Positions 16,701 to 24,552 of a stretch of 50,792 nucleotides of DNA are shown in pieces. The translations under genes and the position numbers were made by a program. Under the pieces are notes generated by a model. That model did not search any database, had not been told where the DNA came from, and saw only the letters and a program-made list of their open reading frames with translations. The stretch is from an uncultured bacterium (GTDB lineage Bacteria > Verrucomicrobiota > Kiritimatiellia > CAIKKV01 > CAIYGI01): the NCBI GenBank assembly GCA_903925685.1, contig CAIYGI010000037.1, forward strand, positions 1 to 50,792, in the 5' to 3' direction. Every line of letters begins with the position of its first letter. The stretch's first letter is position 1.

Positions 16701-18821
16701 TCAGTGGCCACACACCACGCGAAAGCCATCGCTGTCGTACGTGCGCGATGGATAGTCGTTGAGCCGGAACGCCGACAGACAAGCACCGGGAAAGAACATC
16801 CAGGAACCCCCGCGCAAAACACGGGAATCCCCCGATGCTGCGCCGGTTGGGTCTACCGTTGCCGCGCCATCATACGGCCCGTACCAGTCCTGACACCATT
16901 CCCAGACGTTGCCGTGCATGTCGTGAAGACCCCACGCATTGACCGCTTTTTGACCCACCGGATTTGTCGTTGCTCCGCTGTTCGAATCGTACCAGCCTGC
17001 TTGATCAAGCGCATTGGTTTCATTTCCGAAATTATACCGGGTTGTCGTGCCCGCCCGGCAAGCGTATTCCCATTGCGCTTCGGTTGGCAGGCGGTATGTA
17101 TAGCCAACGGGTAACCGCCCCGCCGCCTGTTCGCGTTGCGTCAACTTTCTGCAAAACTCCACGCAGTCGTTCCAACTCACACACTCCACAGGATTATCCG
17201 CACCCTTGAAATGGCTCGGGTTATTCCCCATCACCAATTCCCACTGCCGTTGGGTCACTTCCGTCTTGCCAATCCAAAAGGGGCGCGTAAGCTGCACCCG
17301 ATGCGCCGGCTTATCGTCCACCGAGCCATCGTTCGCCCCCATCTGAAATTCACCCGCCGCCACCGGTTGCAACGTCATGCCCAGATCGGGAATCGTCAGT
17401 GCCTGCTTTTGCCGCTCCGCTTCCGCCCGTGCTGCCGCTTGCCTGGCGGTTTCCGCCTGTGCCTGGGCCGCAGGCACCCATTCCCCACTGGGCGGGGGTG
17501 GCGGCCAGATTAAAAGGGCGGGGATGGTGCGACATCCGTCGAATTGTTGCAGGGCTTCTGTATACCGGCCTGCAGTCGCCAGTTCGTAGGCCCGGCTAAC
17601 AAGTGCATCGTTATCACTCTGGATGGATTGCCGTATTCCAATCAAAATTACCACGACTACCAGACAGGCCGATACAGTCACAACAATATGCACACGAGCT
17701 TTTACGGCCTTGGCCTTCTGTGTATTCTTTATTTGAAGCGCCTTTTCCGCATAATTATGTTGGAATACGGTAAGAATATGCTCCGCGTCCGCAAATTTTT
17801 CCCGTACATTTGCCCATGCGGCTGGCATCGCCATTGTTTCGAGCGTTAAAGTTTTCTCATGTGCGCGAGTTGCGTGGATAAAATCACGCCAAAACCCGAG
17901 TCTCTCCTCAACGCGACTGATTGCCTCGGCATAGAACGACTTGAGCGGGAGAGATACGGCTTTCAGTTTTTCCAGGGCCTTTTGGCCCTCTTCCACCAGC
18001 ATCGAGAAATCCTGAACGCCACCCGTGCCAAAGCAGGCAATCCGGTCCAACGCCGCGTGGCACACGCGCAGTTCCGACCTGGCCAATTGATCCTGTTCCG
18101 CCAAGATCAATCGCATCAGTTCACGGCAACTCCCGGAGGAATACCCCGGCTTGGGGCGCCCCTCTTCGTCCATGCCATCCACGGCTGAGATCGCGGTCAC
18201 CGACAAATCGGGATGCAGCAGTTTGAGCATGGGCAGTTTCTGGGCAAACAACCCGTCCGCCCCGCCGGCTTCCTTTAACGCCGCCGCATAACGGTCGGCC
18301 TGCGTAAATACCAGGTGCTGACGTTTGAGGTTCGGGAGTGTCTTCGCGTAATCGAAAATCCCCCGCGTGATCCACACCGTCTCAGCGTTGCGCGCATTGG
18401 CGCCCTGGTTCTCCACGTCGGCCAGGTTGAAAAGCACGATCAACGTGTCGGCATCCGTGAGATGCTCCAGAAACTCATCCAGTTCCGCGCGATGCGCGGC
18501 CAACTCCTCGGCCGACCGCTCGCCAAAGGCCAGCCGGTATAGTTCACCGGGATAATCCAGCATTTCGATAGTGTTCAGCACGGTCTGGCCGCTGCGCAGG
18601 GTCCACCGCATCGTGCGAAGCGCGTCGATCCCCGTGGCGCCCGGCCATGCCCGGTCCACCCGAAGTCGGTGTGGGACCTGCTGCATGAAAGTGTAGGCCG
18701 ACTGGTTCTCCGGCATCAGGTAAGGCTCGCTTTCGGAAATCTTTCCGAAACATTCGCTCAACGAGGCCATCAGCACCGTCTTCCCGCTGCCCTCGACACC
18801 GACGATCGCAACCTTGCTCAT
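16701..18821 (-). CDS. P-loop GTPase - transmembrane - FGE-sulfatase fusion protein
   Basis: 706 residues from the ATG at 18821; an upstream extension lacks GTPase similarity. Residues 1-240 are a TRAFAC-like NTPase: Walker A GVEGSGKT at 6-13, G3-like LDYPGEL, and G4-like FTQADRY. A helical linker follows (about 250-375), then a single transmembrane segment (VTVSACLVVVVILIGI, about 388-405), an Ala/Arg/Glu/Gln-rich coil, and a C-terminal formylglycine-generating-enzyme/sulfatase-modifying domain (about 475-706): FWIGKTEVTQRQWELVMGNN, YRLPTEAQWEYACRAG, GLHDMHGNVWEWCQDWYG, VLRGGSW. One membrane pass places the GTPase and the FGE domain on opposite sides. GTPase and FGE-sulfatase modules are known from predicted conflict systems; the specific job here is unknown. 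Confidence 0.8.
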   Translation of the reverse strand: MSKVAIVGVEGSGKTVLMASLSECFGKISESEPYLMPENQSAYTFMQQVPHRLRVDRAWPGATGIDALRTMRWTLRSGQTVLNTIEMLDYPGELYRLAFGERSAEELAAHRAELDEFLEHLTDADTLIVLFNLADVENQGANARNAETVWITRGIFDYAKTLPNLKRQHLVFTQADRYAAALKEAGGADGLFAQKLPMLKLLHPDLSVTAISAVDGMDEEGRPKPGYSSGSCRELMRLILAEQDQLARSELRVCHAALDRIACFGTGGVQDFSMLVEEGQKALEKLKAVSLPLKSFYAEAISRVEERLGFWRDFIHATRAHEKTLTLETMAMPAAWANVREKFADAEHILTVFQHNYAEKALQIKNTQKAKAVKARVHIVVTVSACLVVVVILIGIRQSIQSDNDALVSRAYELATAGRYTEALQQFDGCRTIPALLIWPPPPPSGEWVPAAQAQAETARQAAARAEAERQKQALTIPDLGMTLQPVAAGEFQMGANDGSVDDKPAHRVQLTRPFWIGKTEVTQRQWELVMGNNPSHFKGADNPVECVSWNDCVEFCRKLTQREQAAGRLPVGYTYRLPTEAQWEYACRAGTTTRYNFGNETNALDQAGWYDSNSGATTNPVGQKAVNAWGLHDMHGNVWEWCQDWYGPYDGAATVDPTGAASGDSRVLRGGSWMFFPGACLSAFRLNDYPSRTYDSDGFRVVCGH

Positions 18822-18838
18822 TTCATGCCCCCTATGAA

Positions 18839-19405
18839 TCACACATTGAACAATCCGCGGCGTTTGTAAAAATAGATCATCTGCGGCAGGCAGATAAAGA
18901 CGAACCCCGCAATCGCAAGCCACACAAAGCCTGCACCATCCACCCGCGTGCTTGACGCCACGGAATAGCCCAAATCCTTTGCAACGTCCATCAAATCAGC
19001 CTTCATACACGCCATCGAATAGCGGCTCCAAGCCGCGATGGGCGCTTTCAGCACCAGCACCGCCATCATCAACCACCAGCCCCAGGGTGTCCGGTTGCGC
19101 AATCCGACGAACAGGGCCACGCCAACAACGATGTCAGTCACATACCCGACCGCGAAAGACCCCATGCCGGCCTCGCCGCCAACCATGCACAAGCCGATGA
19201 CGCACAAGACAACGTTGGCTGGAACCAGAATATAATTCACGAAATTCAGCCACCGCGTTTCAAGTTTGCGGCCAGCCGTGGAAGTTCCGGCCCGTACCGG
19301 GTCAGAACCGCGTTCTGCCGTGGGGCTTGCCGTCAGGTCCGGCGACGACGCGGGGTTCTTCCCTCGATTCTTTTTTTCCTCAAGGAACCGTTCCGCTTCG
19401 ATCAT
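18839..19405 (-). CDS. Multi-pass membrane protein of the GTPase operon
   Basis: 188 residues from the ATG at 19405, which overlaps the stop of the upstream gene (ATGA). The N-terminal ~50 residues are polar (MIEAERFLEEKKNRG, then a Pro/Ser/Thr stretch). Four hydrophobic helices follow: NFVNYILVPANVVLCVIGLC, VGYVTDIVVGVALFVGL, WWLMMAVLVLKAPIAAW and FVWLAIAGFVFICLPQMIYF. The third loop (MKADLMDVAKDLGYSVASS) is the part duplicated as a relic at 9661-9744. I do not recognise a family. Tight coupling with its neighbours suggests it forms a membrane complex with the GTPase/FGE protein. Confidence 0.6.
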   Translation of the reverse strand: MIEAERFLEEKKNRGKNPASSPDLTASPTAERGSDPVRAGTSTAGRKLETRWLNFVNYILVPANVVLCVIGLCMVGGEAGMGSFAVGYVTDIVVGVALFVGLRNRTPWGWWLMMAVLVLKAPIAAWSRYSMACMKADLMDVAKDLGYSVASSTRVDGAGFVWLAIAGFVFICLPQMIYFYKRRGLFNV

Positions 19406-20148
19406 GTCAGCGACCTCCCGATCAGCACGCCCAACCATGGCAACAACCTCCCGATCAGCACACCCAACAAAAGCGCCCAGATCACCAGTAGTCCCACGAG
19501 CCGCCAGGGACAGCCCTGCGCCTTTCCTCTTACCGCCGTCTCGTCTGGACCTGACACAACAGTCTCCCGGCCTGGCTTCCGCACAACTGGCGACTGAGGC
19601 TCCGTCTTTTTCACATACTCGAAGCGACTTCCCCGTCCGTCTTCCGGTTCACTCCTGGAAATCCGCAATGTCCCTTCGGTGACCCCACCAACCGCGCCAC
19701 AGGCCGCCGACAGCGACCCTCGCGCGTCAAACATACCACACCCGGACTGGCTGGGGACTTGCCACGCCGTCCCCGGACCCTTCCCTCCGGCATAAGCGAT
19801 GGTATCGGGTGGTGTTTTCTGGGGCGTCTTGAACAGGGGTTCCAGCAGTAGTGCATCGGCATTGATTTCGCCGGCCTCACTTGCCTTGACATAACTCATG
19901 GCGAGGTAGGCGCAGTCCCGGCCGCGCGAGTCGCCTGCGATCTGTCGCATAAAGCGGTAAGCCAGCACCCACTCCCCGACGTTCACCACCCCGCACGTTC
20001 CCGGCGCGCCCTGCATGTCAAAGTCCGGCATTTTCCCGGCCGTCCGCCTCAATTGCTCCCTGAGGGCAATCGGAACAGTACACCCGTTCACCCAGCCATA
20101 ACCCTCGCGGGCGGCATAAACAAGAAATGGCAGTGTTATCGCCGACAT
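19402..20148 (-). CDS. Uncharacterised GTPase-operon protein with C-terminal membrane anchor
   Basis: 248 residues from the ATG at 20148 (AGGGAA just upstream). The N-terminal ~120 residues are globular (LPFLVYAAREGYGWVNGCTV, GEWVLAYRFMRQIAGDSRGR, CAYLAMSYVKASEAGEINAD). A variable Pro/Thr-rich linker leads to a C-terminal hydrophobic segment (GLLVIWALLLGVLIGRLLPW) followed by a near-copy, GVLIGR, from an in-frame duplication of about 33 bp. The N-terminal part may correspond to a GTPase-associated ('GAP1-N'-type) domain seen beside such GTPases, but this is from context and I am not sure. First large gene of the accessory operon. Confidence 0.5.
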   Translation of the reverse strand: MSAITLPFLVYAAREGYGWVNGCTVPIALREQLRRTAGKMPDFDMQGAPGTCGVVNVGEWVLAYRFMRQIAGDSRGRDCAYLAMSYVKASEAGEINADALLLEPLFKTPQKTPPDTIAYAGGKGPGTAWQVPSQSGCGMFDARGSLSAACGAVGGVTEGTLRISRSEPEDGRGSRFEYVKKTEPQSPVVRKPGRETVVSGPDETAVRGKAQGCPWRLVGLLVIWALLLGVLIGRLLPWLGVLIGRSLT

Positions 20149-20230
20149 TGTTCCCTTGAGATACAAGAATGTGCTCCTTCGGTGGTGGGGGGACGACTAC
20201 CGCCTGGTTCGCGCCCTGCTTCCTCCGGCC

Positions 20231-20461
20231 TCAGTGGGCGTGGCGGAGTTGGGCTTTGGCGACGCCCACCAGGGACCTGAGCGCAGCATTCACCGAGTCT
20301 TCGTTGGGAAAGTACTGCGCCACATCCGGGGAGAGCAGAACGAGGTTCGTTCCCTCCCGGAAACGCTTCGCATACTTTCCCCGCACGCCGGCATCCAACA
20401 AGGAGAGGTTGTACTCTGGCCGCAACTCGTCGTCCCTATCGCTGTCATTGATCTTCTTCAT
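20231..20461 (-). CDS. Small conserved protein, antitoxin-like
   Basis: 76 residues: ELRPEYNLSLLDAGVRGKYA, then KRFREGTNLVLLSPDVAQYF, FPNEDSVNAALRSLV. This is a widespread small family whose sequence (RPEYD...GVRGKY...GTN.VLL.PDVA..FP....VN.AL) is typically encoded next to toxin-like partners. No partner is adjacent here; the next gene downstream is the accessory-operon protein, 83 bp away. Probably an orphan antitoxin or a regulator. Confidence 0.65.
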   Translation of the reverse strand: MKKINDSDRDDELRPEYNLSLLDAGVRGKYAKRFREGTNLVLLSPDVAQYFPNEDSVNAALRSLVGVAKAQLRHAH

Positions 20462-20582
20462 ATCCTACCCCCTCGGACACTCCGGCGGCAAGCGTCTGGT
20501 TTCTGGCGAACGGGAATCAGTTTTTACTGTCATATGTGCAAATAACGCCCGTGCTTGCTCTCTTCAATCCGCGTAGCGGTTC

Positions 20583-20696
20583 CGTGGTTCAACTTGCGCC
20601 TTTCTCGTGCCTTGCCTCAAATCAATCCGCCCGCCGCCCGCCCAATCGGTTCCTTTTTCGTGTATTTCGCGTATTTCGTGGTCAAAATCTTCTCCG
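20583..20696. repeat. 114-bp direct repeat, left of PIN cassette
   Basis: Same length and orientation as 21490-21603, with 8 mismatches in 114. Both copies contain three 9-bp units of type TATTTCGYG (20654-20680 here). The PIN toxin-antitoxin pair lies exactly between them. Confidence 0.9.
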
Positions 20697-20729
20697 TCGT
20701 CCTCAGGCCACTGCCCAACCGCCCTATGT

Positions 20730-20924
20730 TCATTTCTTCGTTCGCGATCCGTAAGTGGTTCCGGCTTCCGCCACGACCGCACTTTGTCGCTTCGATTTTC
20801 TTGTTCGATCATCTGTCTTTTGCCGAGTCTGGTAGAAATGGACGATTTTGTGGGAATCAAACTCACATCGTTCCGATATTACTTTTCTAGAATCCCATAT
20901 CCGTTGCAGTGTTGAATCAGTCAT
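20730..20924 (-). CDS. Antitoxin partner of PIN toxin
   Basis: 64 residues. It starts MTDSTLQRIWDSRKVISERC and FDSHKIVHFYQTRQK, the pattern of short proteins that follow 'VYIETSIPS'-type PIN genes. The ATG overlaps the PIN stop (ATGA at 20921-20924). The last residues (AEAGTTYGSRTKK-stop) are encoded by the 38-bp repeat at 20737-20774, so the C-terminus is shared with the unrelated DUF2442 gene. The toxin gene comes first and the putative antitoxin second, the reverse of the usual order. Confidence 0.7.
   Translation of the reverse strand: MTDSTLQRIWDSRKVISERCEFDSHKIVHFYQTRQKTDDRTRKSKRQSAVVAEAGTTYGSRTKK
20737..20774. repeat. 38-bp repeat forming a gene 3' end, copy 2
   Basis: Second copy of the repeat at 9753-9790. 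It sits at the 3' end of the antitoxin gene in the same frame as in the DUF2442 gene. Confidence 0.8.
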
Positions 20925-21397
20925 GACATATCCTCCGTACAGAGTTCAATCGGCGTGACCAACGCGGGGACAAACAGCCCCAGTCGCGTGTTGATTATCC
21001 GTATGTGTTCAAACTTGTTTGCATTTGCAATATGGCTGCAATTCCAAGTGAGCAAGAAGTCACACTTGTGGTAGGACGCAAGCGCCAAATGCAACGCATC
21101 GCCAAGGCGTTCCCGCGGCATCAGATGATTTATGAGGTACGTGTCAATAATCTCCGCTATCTCATCTGGTATGTCCAACCGTGGAAGACCGGCCACTAAT
21201 TTAACAGCGTCTGCCTGCGTCTGATACTCACCCTCCTCCAATTCGGCAACGACGGCCTCACTCGTGACAAGTTCATAGCGCTCCTTGTACCGTTCCCACC
21301 ATTCCCGCGTCCAGGTTCTCCGGGCAATCATCTCCGGTTCCTGTCTGGTCTCGTAGAAAAAACTGGGAATTGAGGTCTCTATGTATACACTCTTCAT
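20921..21397 (-). CDS. PIN-domain toxin
   Basis: 158 residues beginning MKSVYIETSIPSFFYETRQE. In this PIN subgroup the first acidic residue is the Glu of YIETSIPS. Further acidic positions are in SEAVVAELEEGEY, GDALHLALASYHKCDFLLTW (Asp of GDALHLA) and NCSHIANANK. Typical for the group that cleaves RNA as part of VapBC-like pairs. It is AT-richer than core genes and is bracketed, with its partner, by 114-bp direct repeats. Confidence 0.88.
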   Translation of the reverse strand: MKSVYIETSIPSFFYETRQEPEMIARRTWTREWWERYKERYELVTSEAVVAELEEGEYQTQADAVKLVAGLPRLDIPDEIAEIIDTYLINHLMPRERLGDALHLALASYHKCDFLLTWNCSHIANANKFEHIRIINTRLGLFVPALVTPIELCTEDMS

Positions 21398-21489
21398 GAT
21401 GATGATGTTACTCGACTTGATTTATCTCTTCAAGGTCTCGATTTGTGGCTCCAACGGATCCGGATCCCCAATGCCCGGCAGATATAAAT

Positions 21490-21603
21490 CGTGGTTCAGT
21501 TTGCGCCTTTCTCGTGCCTTGTCTCAAATCAATCCGCCCACCGCCCGCCCAATCGGTTCCTTTTTCGTGTGTTTCGCGTGTTTCGTAGTCAAACTCTTCT
21601 CCG
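21490..21603. repeat. 114-bp direct repeat, right of PIN cassette
   Basis: Second copy of 20583-20696 (8 mismatches), again with three 9-bp TGTTTCGYG-type units. The rest of 21398-21744 is noncoding. Confidence 0.9.
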
Positions 21604-21744
21604 CCCGCCGAACTCTGTCCAACCCGCAGCCGCAACCGCGCCCTCACTATCAACGCTACGCCGTCGGCTTTTGCCACGCAAGGGCAATCTTGGGGTGCAA
21701 GATTAGGGTTAACTGGATGGCTGTTTGACTCAAGTTCTCCAGTA

Positions 21745-21816
21745 CCGCCACGGCTACGACGTGGCGGCTCTTCGCCACTCCCAGTCCAATCACTGTGCCA
21801 GCTCGTAGCGCTGGCA
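21745..21816. ncRNA. Twin hairpins with complementary 7-nt loops
   Basis: Hairpin 1 (21745-21767): 8-bp perfect stem CCGCCACG/CGTGGCGG with loop GCTACGA. Hairpin 2 (21795-21817): 8-bp perfect stem GTGCCAGC/GCTGGCAC with loop TCGTAGC. The two loops are exact reverse complements, so a kissing interaction is possible on either strand. The 27-nt linker has no obvious role. It lies in the gap between the PIN cassette and the 3' end of the gate-domain gene. Transcription is not shown; it may instead be a repeat-derived structure. Confidence 0.4.
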
Positions 21817-21874
21817 CTACTTCAACTTGTGGCGACTTGGTTCAATCAACCGCCCAGTAATGATTGTGAACCTA

Positions 21875-22843
21875 TTACCCAGCCGGTGTTGCGATGCGCC
21901 TGGCATTGATTCTTTCGGCGAGGCGTTTCAGCCATACTGCTATTCCCGCCAGGACGATGCGGGGGATGGTGAGCCACCAGGCCGATACGCCGATGGCCAC
22001 GAAGAGGCAGGTGTCCTCCAGCAGCGAATGGGAAATCGCGATGTGATAATTCAGCAGGTTGGCGTGCGCCCTGGAAAGCAGTCCGCGCCGGACGTTGTCG
22101 AGGATCACGCCCGCCCCGTAGGCCAGTCCAAGCGTGTTGGCGACGGTCCACAAGAAAGCGGTTTCGCTGGGCAGGCCCAAAAGCATCAGCGGATATTTCA
22201 AAATTCTCGAAAGGAAGCGCGTGACGCCGAATTCTTCGAGTATACGCTGGAGGATCATGAGCAGCGTGATCAGCACCATGATCTTCACGCAGAGGTATGA
22301 AATGTCGGCGACCCACAGCTTGAATTCCGCTGCAAACCCGGAAACGGCCGGCAGCGCCGCCGCGCCCGGCGACGCCACCCGTACCGCGTCGGCGGGAATC
22401 AGCGCGCTCAGCGCCAGGGCGGCCACGAAACTCGTCACGAGGCGCAGCCCCACCATGCGCCAGGGATTGGAGCCGGCCTTTCTCTGCACGGCGCACTCCA
22501 CCGGAATGTTATGCGAAATCAGACACATCACCGCCAGAATGGTCACCGTCCGTCCGGTCAATCCCAGCGTTTCGATGACCGCGATGCACGAGTAGATACT
22601 CAGTAAGCAGGAGGTGACAAAAACGATCGCCGCTTCGCCCGGCAGTCCAAACAGTCCGAAGAGGGGCTTGCAAAGGTGGGCCACGATATCGAGCAGTCCC
22701 GTGACCTTCATCAACAAAACGGCGAAGGAAACCGGCACGGTAATCAGCAGCAACCACAGTCCGGTCCGGACGGCGGAGGGCAACGCATGCACAAAACAAA
22801 GCCGCAACCTTTGCCAGATTGACAACTTCCCCTCCTGCCCCAT
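21875..22843 (-). CDS. Nucleoside-recognition (Gate) domain membrane protein
   Basis: 322 residues from the ATG at 22843; the alternative ATG at 22885 would add residues translated from the 7-mer array. About eight membrane helices. Two Gate-type repeats are visible: TGLLDIVAHLCKPLFGLFGL with PGEAAIVFVTSCLLSIYSCI, and RFLSRILKYPLMLLGLPSET with AFLWTVANTLGLAYGAGVI. Conserved features include LISHNIPVECAV and NYHIAISHSLLEDT. The fold is shared by SpmA/SpmB, YjiH and the FeoB channel; substrate is unknown for this type. Inner membrane. A 7-mer array lies just upstream of the start. Confidence 0.82.
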   Translation of the reverse strand: MGQEGKLSIWQRLRLCFVHALPSAVRTGLWLLLITVPVSFAVLLMKVTGLLDIVAHLCKPLFGLFGLPGEAAIVFVTSCLLSIYSCIAVIETLGLTGRTVTILAVMCLISHNIPVECAVQRKAGSNPWRMVGLRLVTSFVAALALSALIPADAVRVASPGAAALPAVSGFAAEFKLWVADISYLCVKIMVLITLLMILQRILEEFGVTRFLSRILKYPLMLLGLPSETAFLWTVANTLGLAYGAGVILDNVRRGLLSRAHANLLNYHIAISHSLLEDTCLFVAIGVSAWWLTIPRIVLAGIAVWLKRLAERINARRIATPAG

Positions 22844-22865
22844 CGCGTCCCCGTTTTCATTCTCC

Positions 22866-22922
22866 TCCACCTTCCACCCCTCCACCCTTCACCATCCACC
22901 CTCCACCTTCCACCTTCCACCC
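22866..22922. repeat. Single-arm 7-mer tandem array
   Basis: Eight 7-bp units of type TCCACCN (TCCACCT, TCCACCC, with one TTCACCA and one extra C at 22880). Unlike the arrays at 1568, 2994 and 49634, I find no inverted partner nearby. It lies between the tldD stop and the gate-domain gene start. Confidence 0.85.
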
Positions 22923-22939
22923 GCTATTTTTCCGCCCAA

Positions 22940-24541
22940 TCATCCGCAGGTGACCGACGACCAAAGTATCCACGGGCCGCCGCAACCGGCGTTGACGCTT
23001 TCCTTATGGTATTTGCCGCAGCCGCCGTACTTGTTTTCGGGAATCCCGCGCGGATGCCTGCTGCCGGTTTTGCCCTCGATCCGCGCCAGCATGTTGAAGA
23101 CGGGGTCGGAGAGTTCGACGTGGCCGCCGGTCGGTCCCACAAACAGCCGCCCGGTCAACCGCCCGTCGCGGATTTCCTCCAGGTACTCCGTGCCCGCCGT
23201 CAAACTGCCGCCCTTGGGATCCTCCATCCCGCCATGCGCCCAGTGGGCCAAAAAGCCCGACGGCACACGGGCGATCAGTTCATCGAGGGTCGCGTCGCCG
23301 GGGGTGAAATAGGTGTTGGTCTGCCGGACCATCAACGGGCGCCGCCAGGACTCGCGCTTGCCGTTGGCCGTGCGCGGCTCGCCCAGCGCCAGCGCCGCGG
23401 TCAGGTTGGTCATCGGCGCGGAAAGCCAGCCGTGGTCGAGGATCGTCTGTACACGCGCGAAACAGCCTTCGTGGTCGAAGAAATAGGAGCCATTCGGCCC
23501 GTGGAACAAATGATCCATCGAGAACACGGCGGGGTTGTTGACGATCGAAGCCTGGTCGTTGCCGACGCGCACCTGGCGTTCGCGCAACCCCGGGGCGACG
23601 CTCCGTCCACACATGCAGGTATCGCCTTCCTGCGTGTGGCCGAAGGCTTCATGGGCGATCACACCGGTCACATCGGGCCCCGTGATCAGCCGGTAGGCGC
23701 CCGGCGGCAGGCGTTCGGCCCGCGAGAGCCGAGCCGGCATTTCCGCCGACTGCGCCAGCGAATCGTCCGGCAGCACGGCGATTTCCAGTCCGCCCAAACC
23801 GCCCGCCAGCGTGCGGCCGGTCTGCCCGCCGGGCATGATGCCGAGCGCATAAAGCAGCGCCACCGGCAGAACCTGCGACACGTTGCGCGTGCGGTCCACG
23901 AAAACGTGCGTATGCACCGTCTGCCGGGCAAGCACGCGCACTTCGGCCAGCGCGGGAAAAGCCTCGGCGTCCGGCCGGGCCGCATTTTCACGCTGCAAAA
24001 AGGCGCCGTTGGCCGCCAGCACGCGCTGCCGCGTGGCCGCCGCCATTGTCCGCAGGCCGTCGGCCGTCGTAATCCAGGGATCAACCGTGCAGCGTACGCC
24101 AAGGTGCACGGGTTGCTCGACGGCAGGCGGGCTGGCGGGCATCTGCGACCGCAATTCCGGCGGCAGCGGATCGGCATATTCCTCGGCCCAACTGCGCGGC
24201 TTGTAAACCGGCAGCGCCATTCCGGTCGAGTCATCCGACTCCACGCGCGCCCGCAGCGCCCGCGCCATTTCGATCAAGGCGGACTCGTCCAGGCGGTTGC
24301 AGGCGGACTCATACTGGATGCCGCGAGCGAAGATGCGCAGCACGACGCCGCGGTCGGTGTCCTGCTGCACGCCCTCGGTGCGCCCGCAGACGGCGCCCAA
24401 TGTGACCGTCTCCTCCAGCCAGGCGAAGGCGTACCATTCGTCAGTGCGGCCCTGCTCCAAAATCGCGACCAGTTGCGGCAGCAGCGCCCGCAGCTCCTGC
24501 AGGCGTTCTGGGAAACGGGCCGGTAAGCGTGTGTCTTGCAT
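22940..24541 (-). CDS. tldD: TldD-type metalloprotease subunit
   Basis: 533 residues. The zinc motif HExxxH is visible as IAHEAFGHTQEGD, with metal-ligand Cys expected near the C-terminus (SLTAGTEYLEEIRDG region and after). Also GPNGSYFFDHEG and GPTGGHVELSDPVFNM. TldD forms a heterodimeric cytoplasmic protease with TldE (PmbA) that processes unfolded peptides such as microcin B17 and CcdA. It lies 11 bp downstream of tldE. It is longer than E. coli TldD (about 480 residues), with extra sequence in the N-terminal half. Confidence 0.85.
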   Translation of the reverse strand: MQDTRLPARFPERLQELRALLPQLVAILEQGRTDEWYAFAWLEETVTLGAVCGRTEGVQQDTDRGVVLRIFARGIQYESACNRLDESALIEMARALRARVESDDSTGMALPVYKPRSWAEEYADPLPPELRSQMPASPPAVEQPVHLGVRCTVDPWITTADGLRTMAAATRQRVLAANGAFLQRENAARPDAEAFPALAEVRVLARQTVHTHVFVDRTRNVSQVLPVALLYALGIMPGGQTGRTLAGGLGGLEIAVLPDDSLAQSAEMPARLSRAERLPPGAYRLITGPDVTGVIAHEAFGHTQEGDTCMCGRSVAPGLRERQVRVGNDQASIVNNPAVFSMDHLFHGPNGSYFFDHEGCFARVQTILDHGWLSAPMTNLTAALALGEPRTANGKRESWRRPLMVRQTNTYFTPGDATLDELIARVPSGFLAHWAHGGMEDPKGGSLTAGTEYLEEIRDGRLTGRLFVGPTGGHVELSDPVFNMLARIEGKTGSRHPRGIPENKYGGCGKYHKESVNAGCGGPWILWSSVTCG

Positions 24542-24552
24542 GTGATTATTCC

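Noticed and set aside
20536-20915. Several overlapping frames in 20536-20915, both strands
   Set aside because: They translate the 114-bp direct repeat and the antisense of the PIN partner; none has a family match or ribosome binding site.
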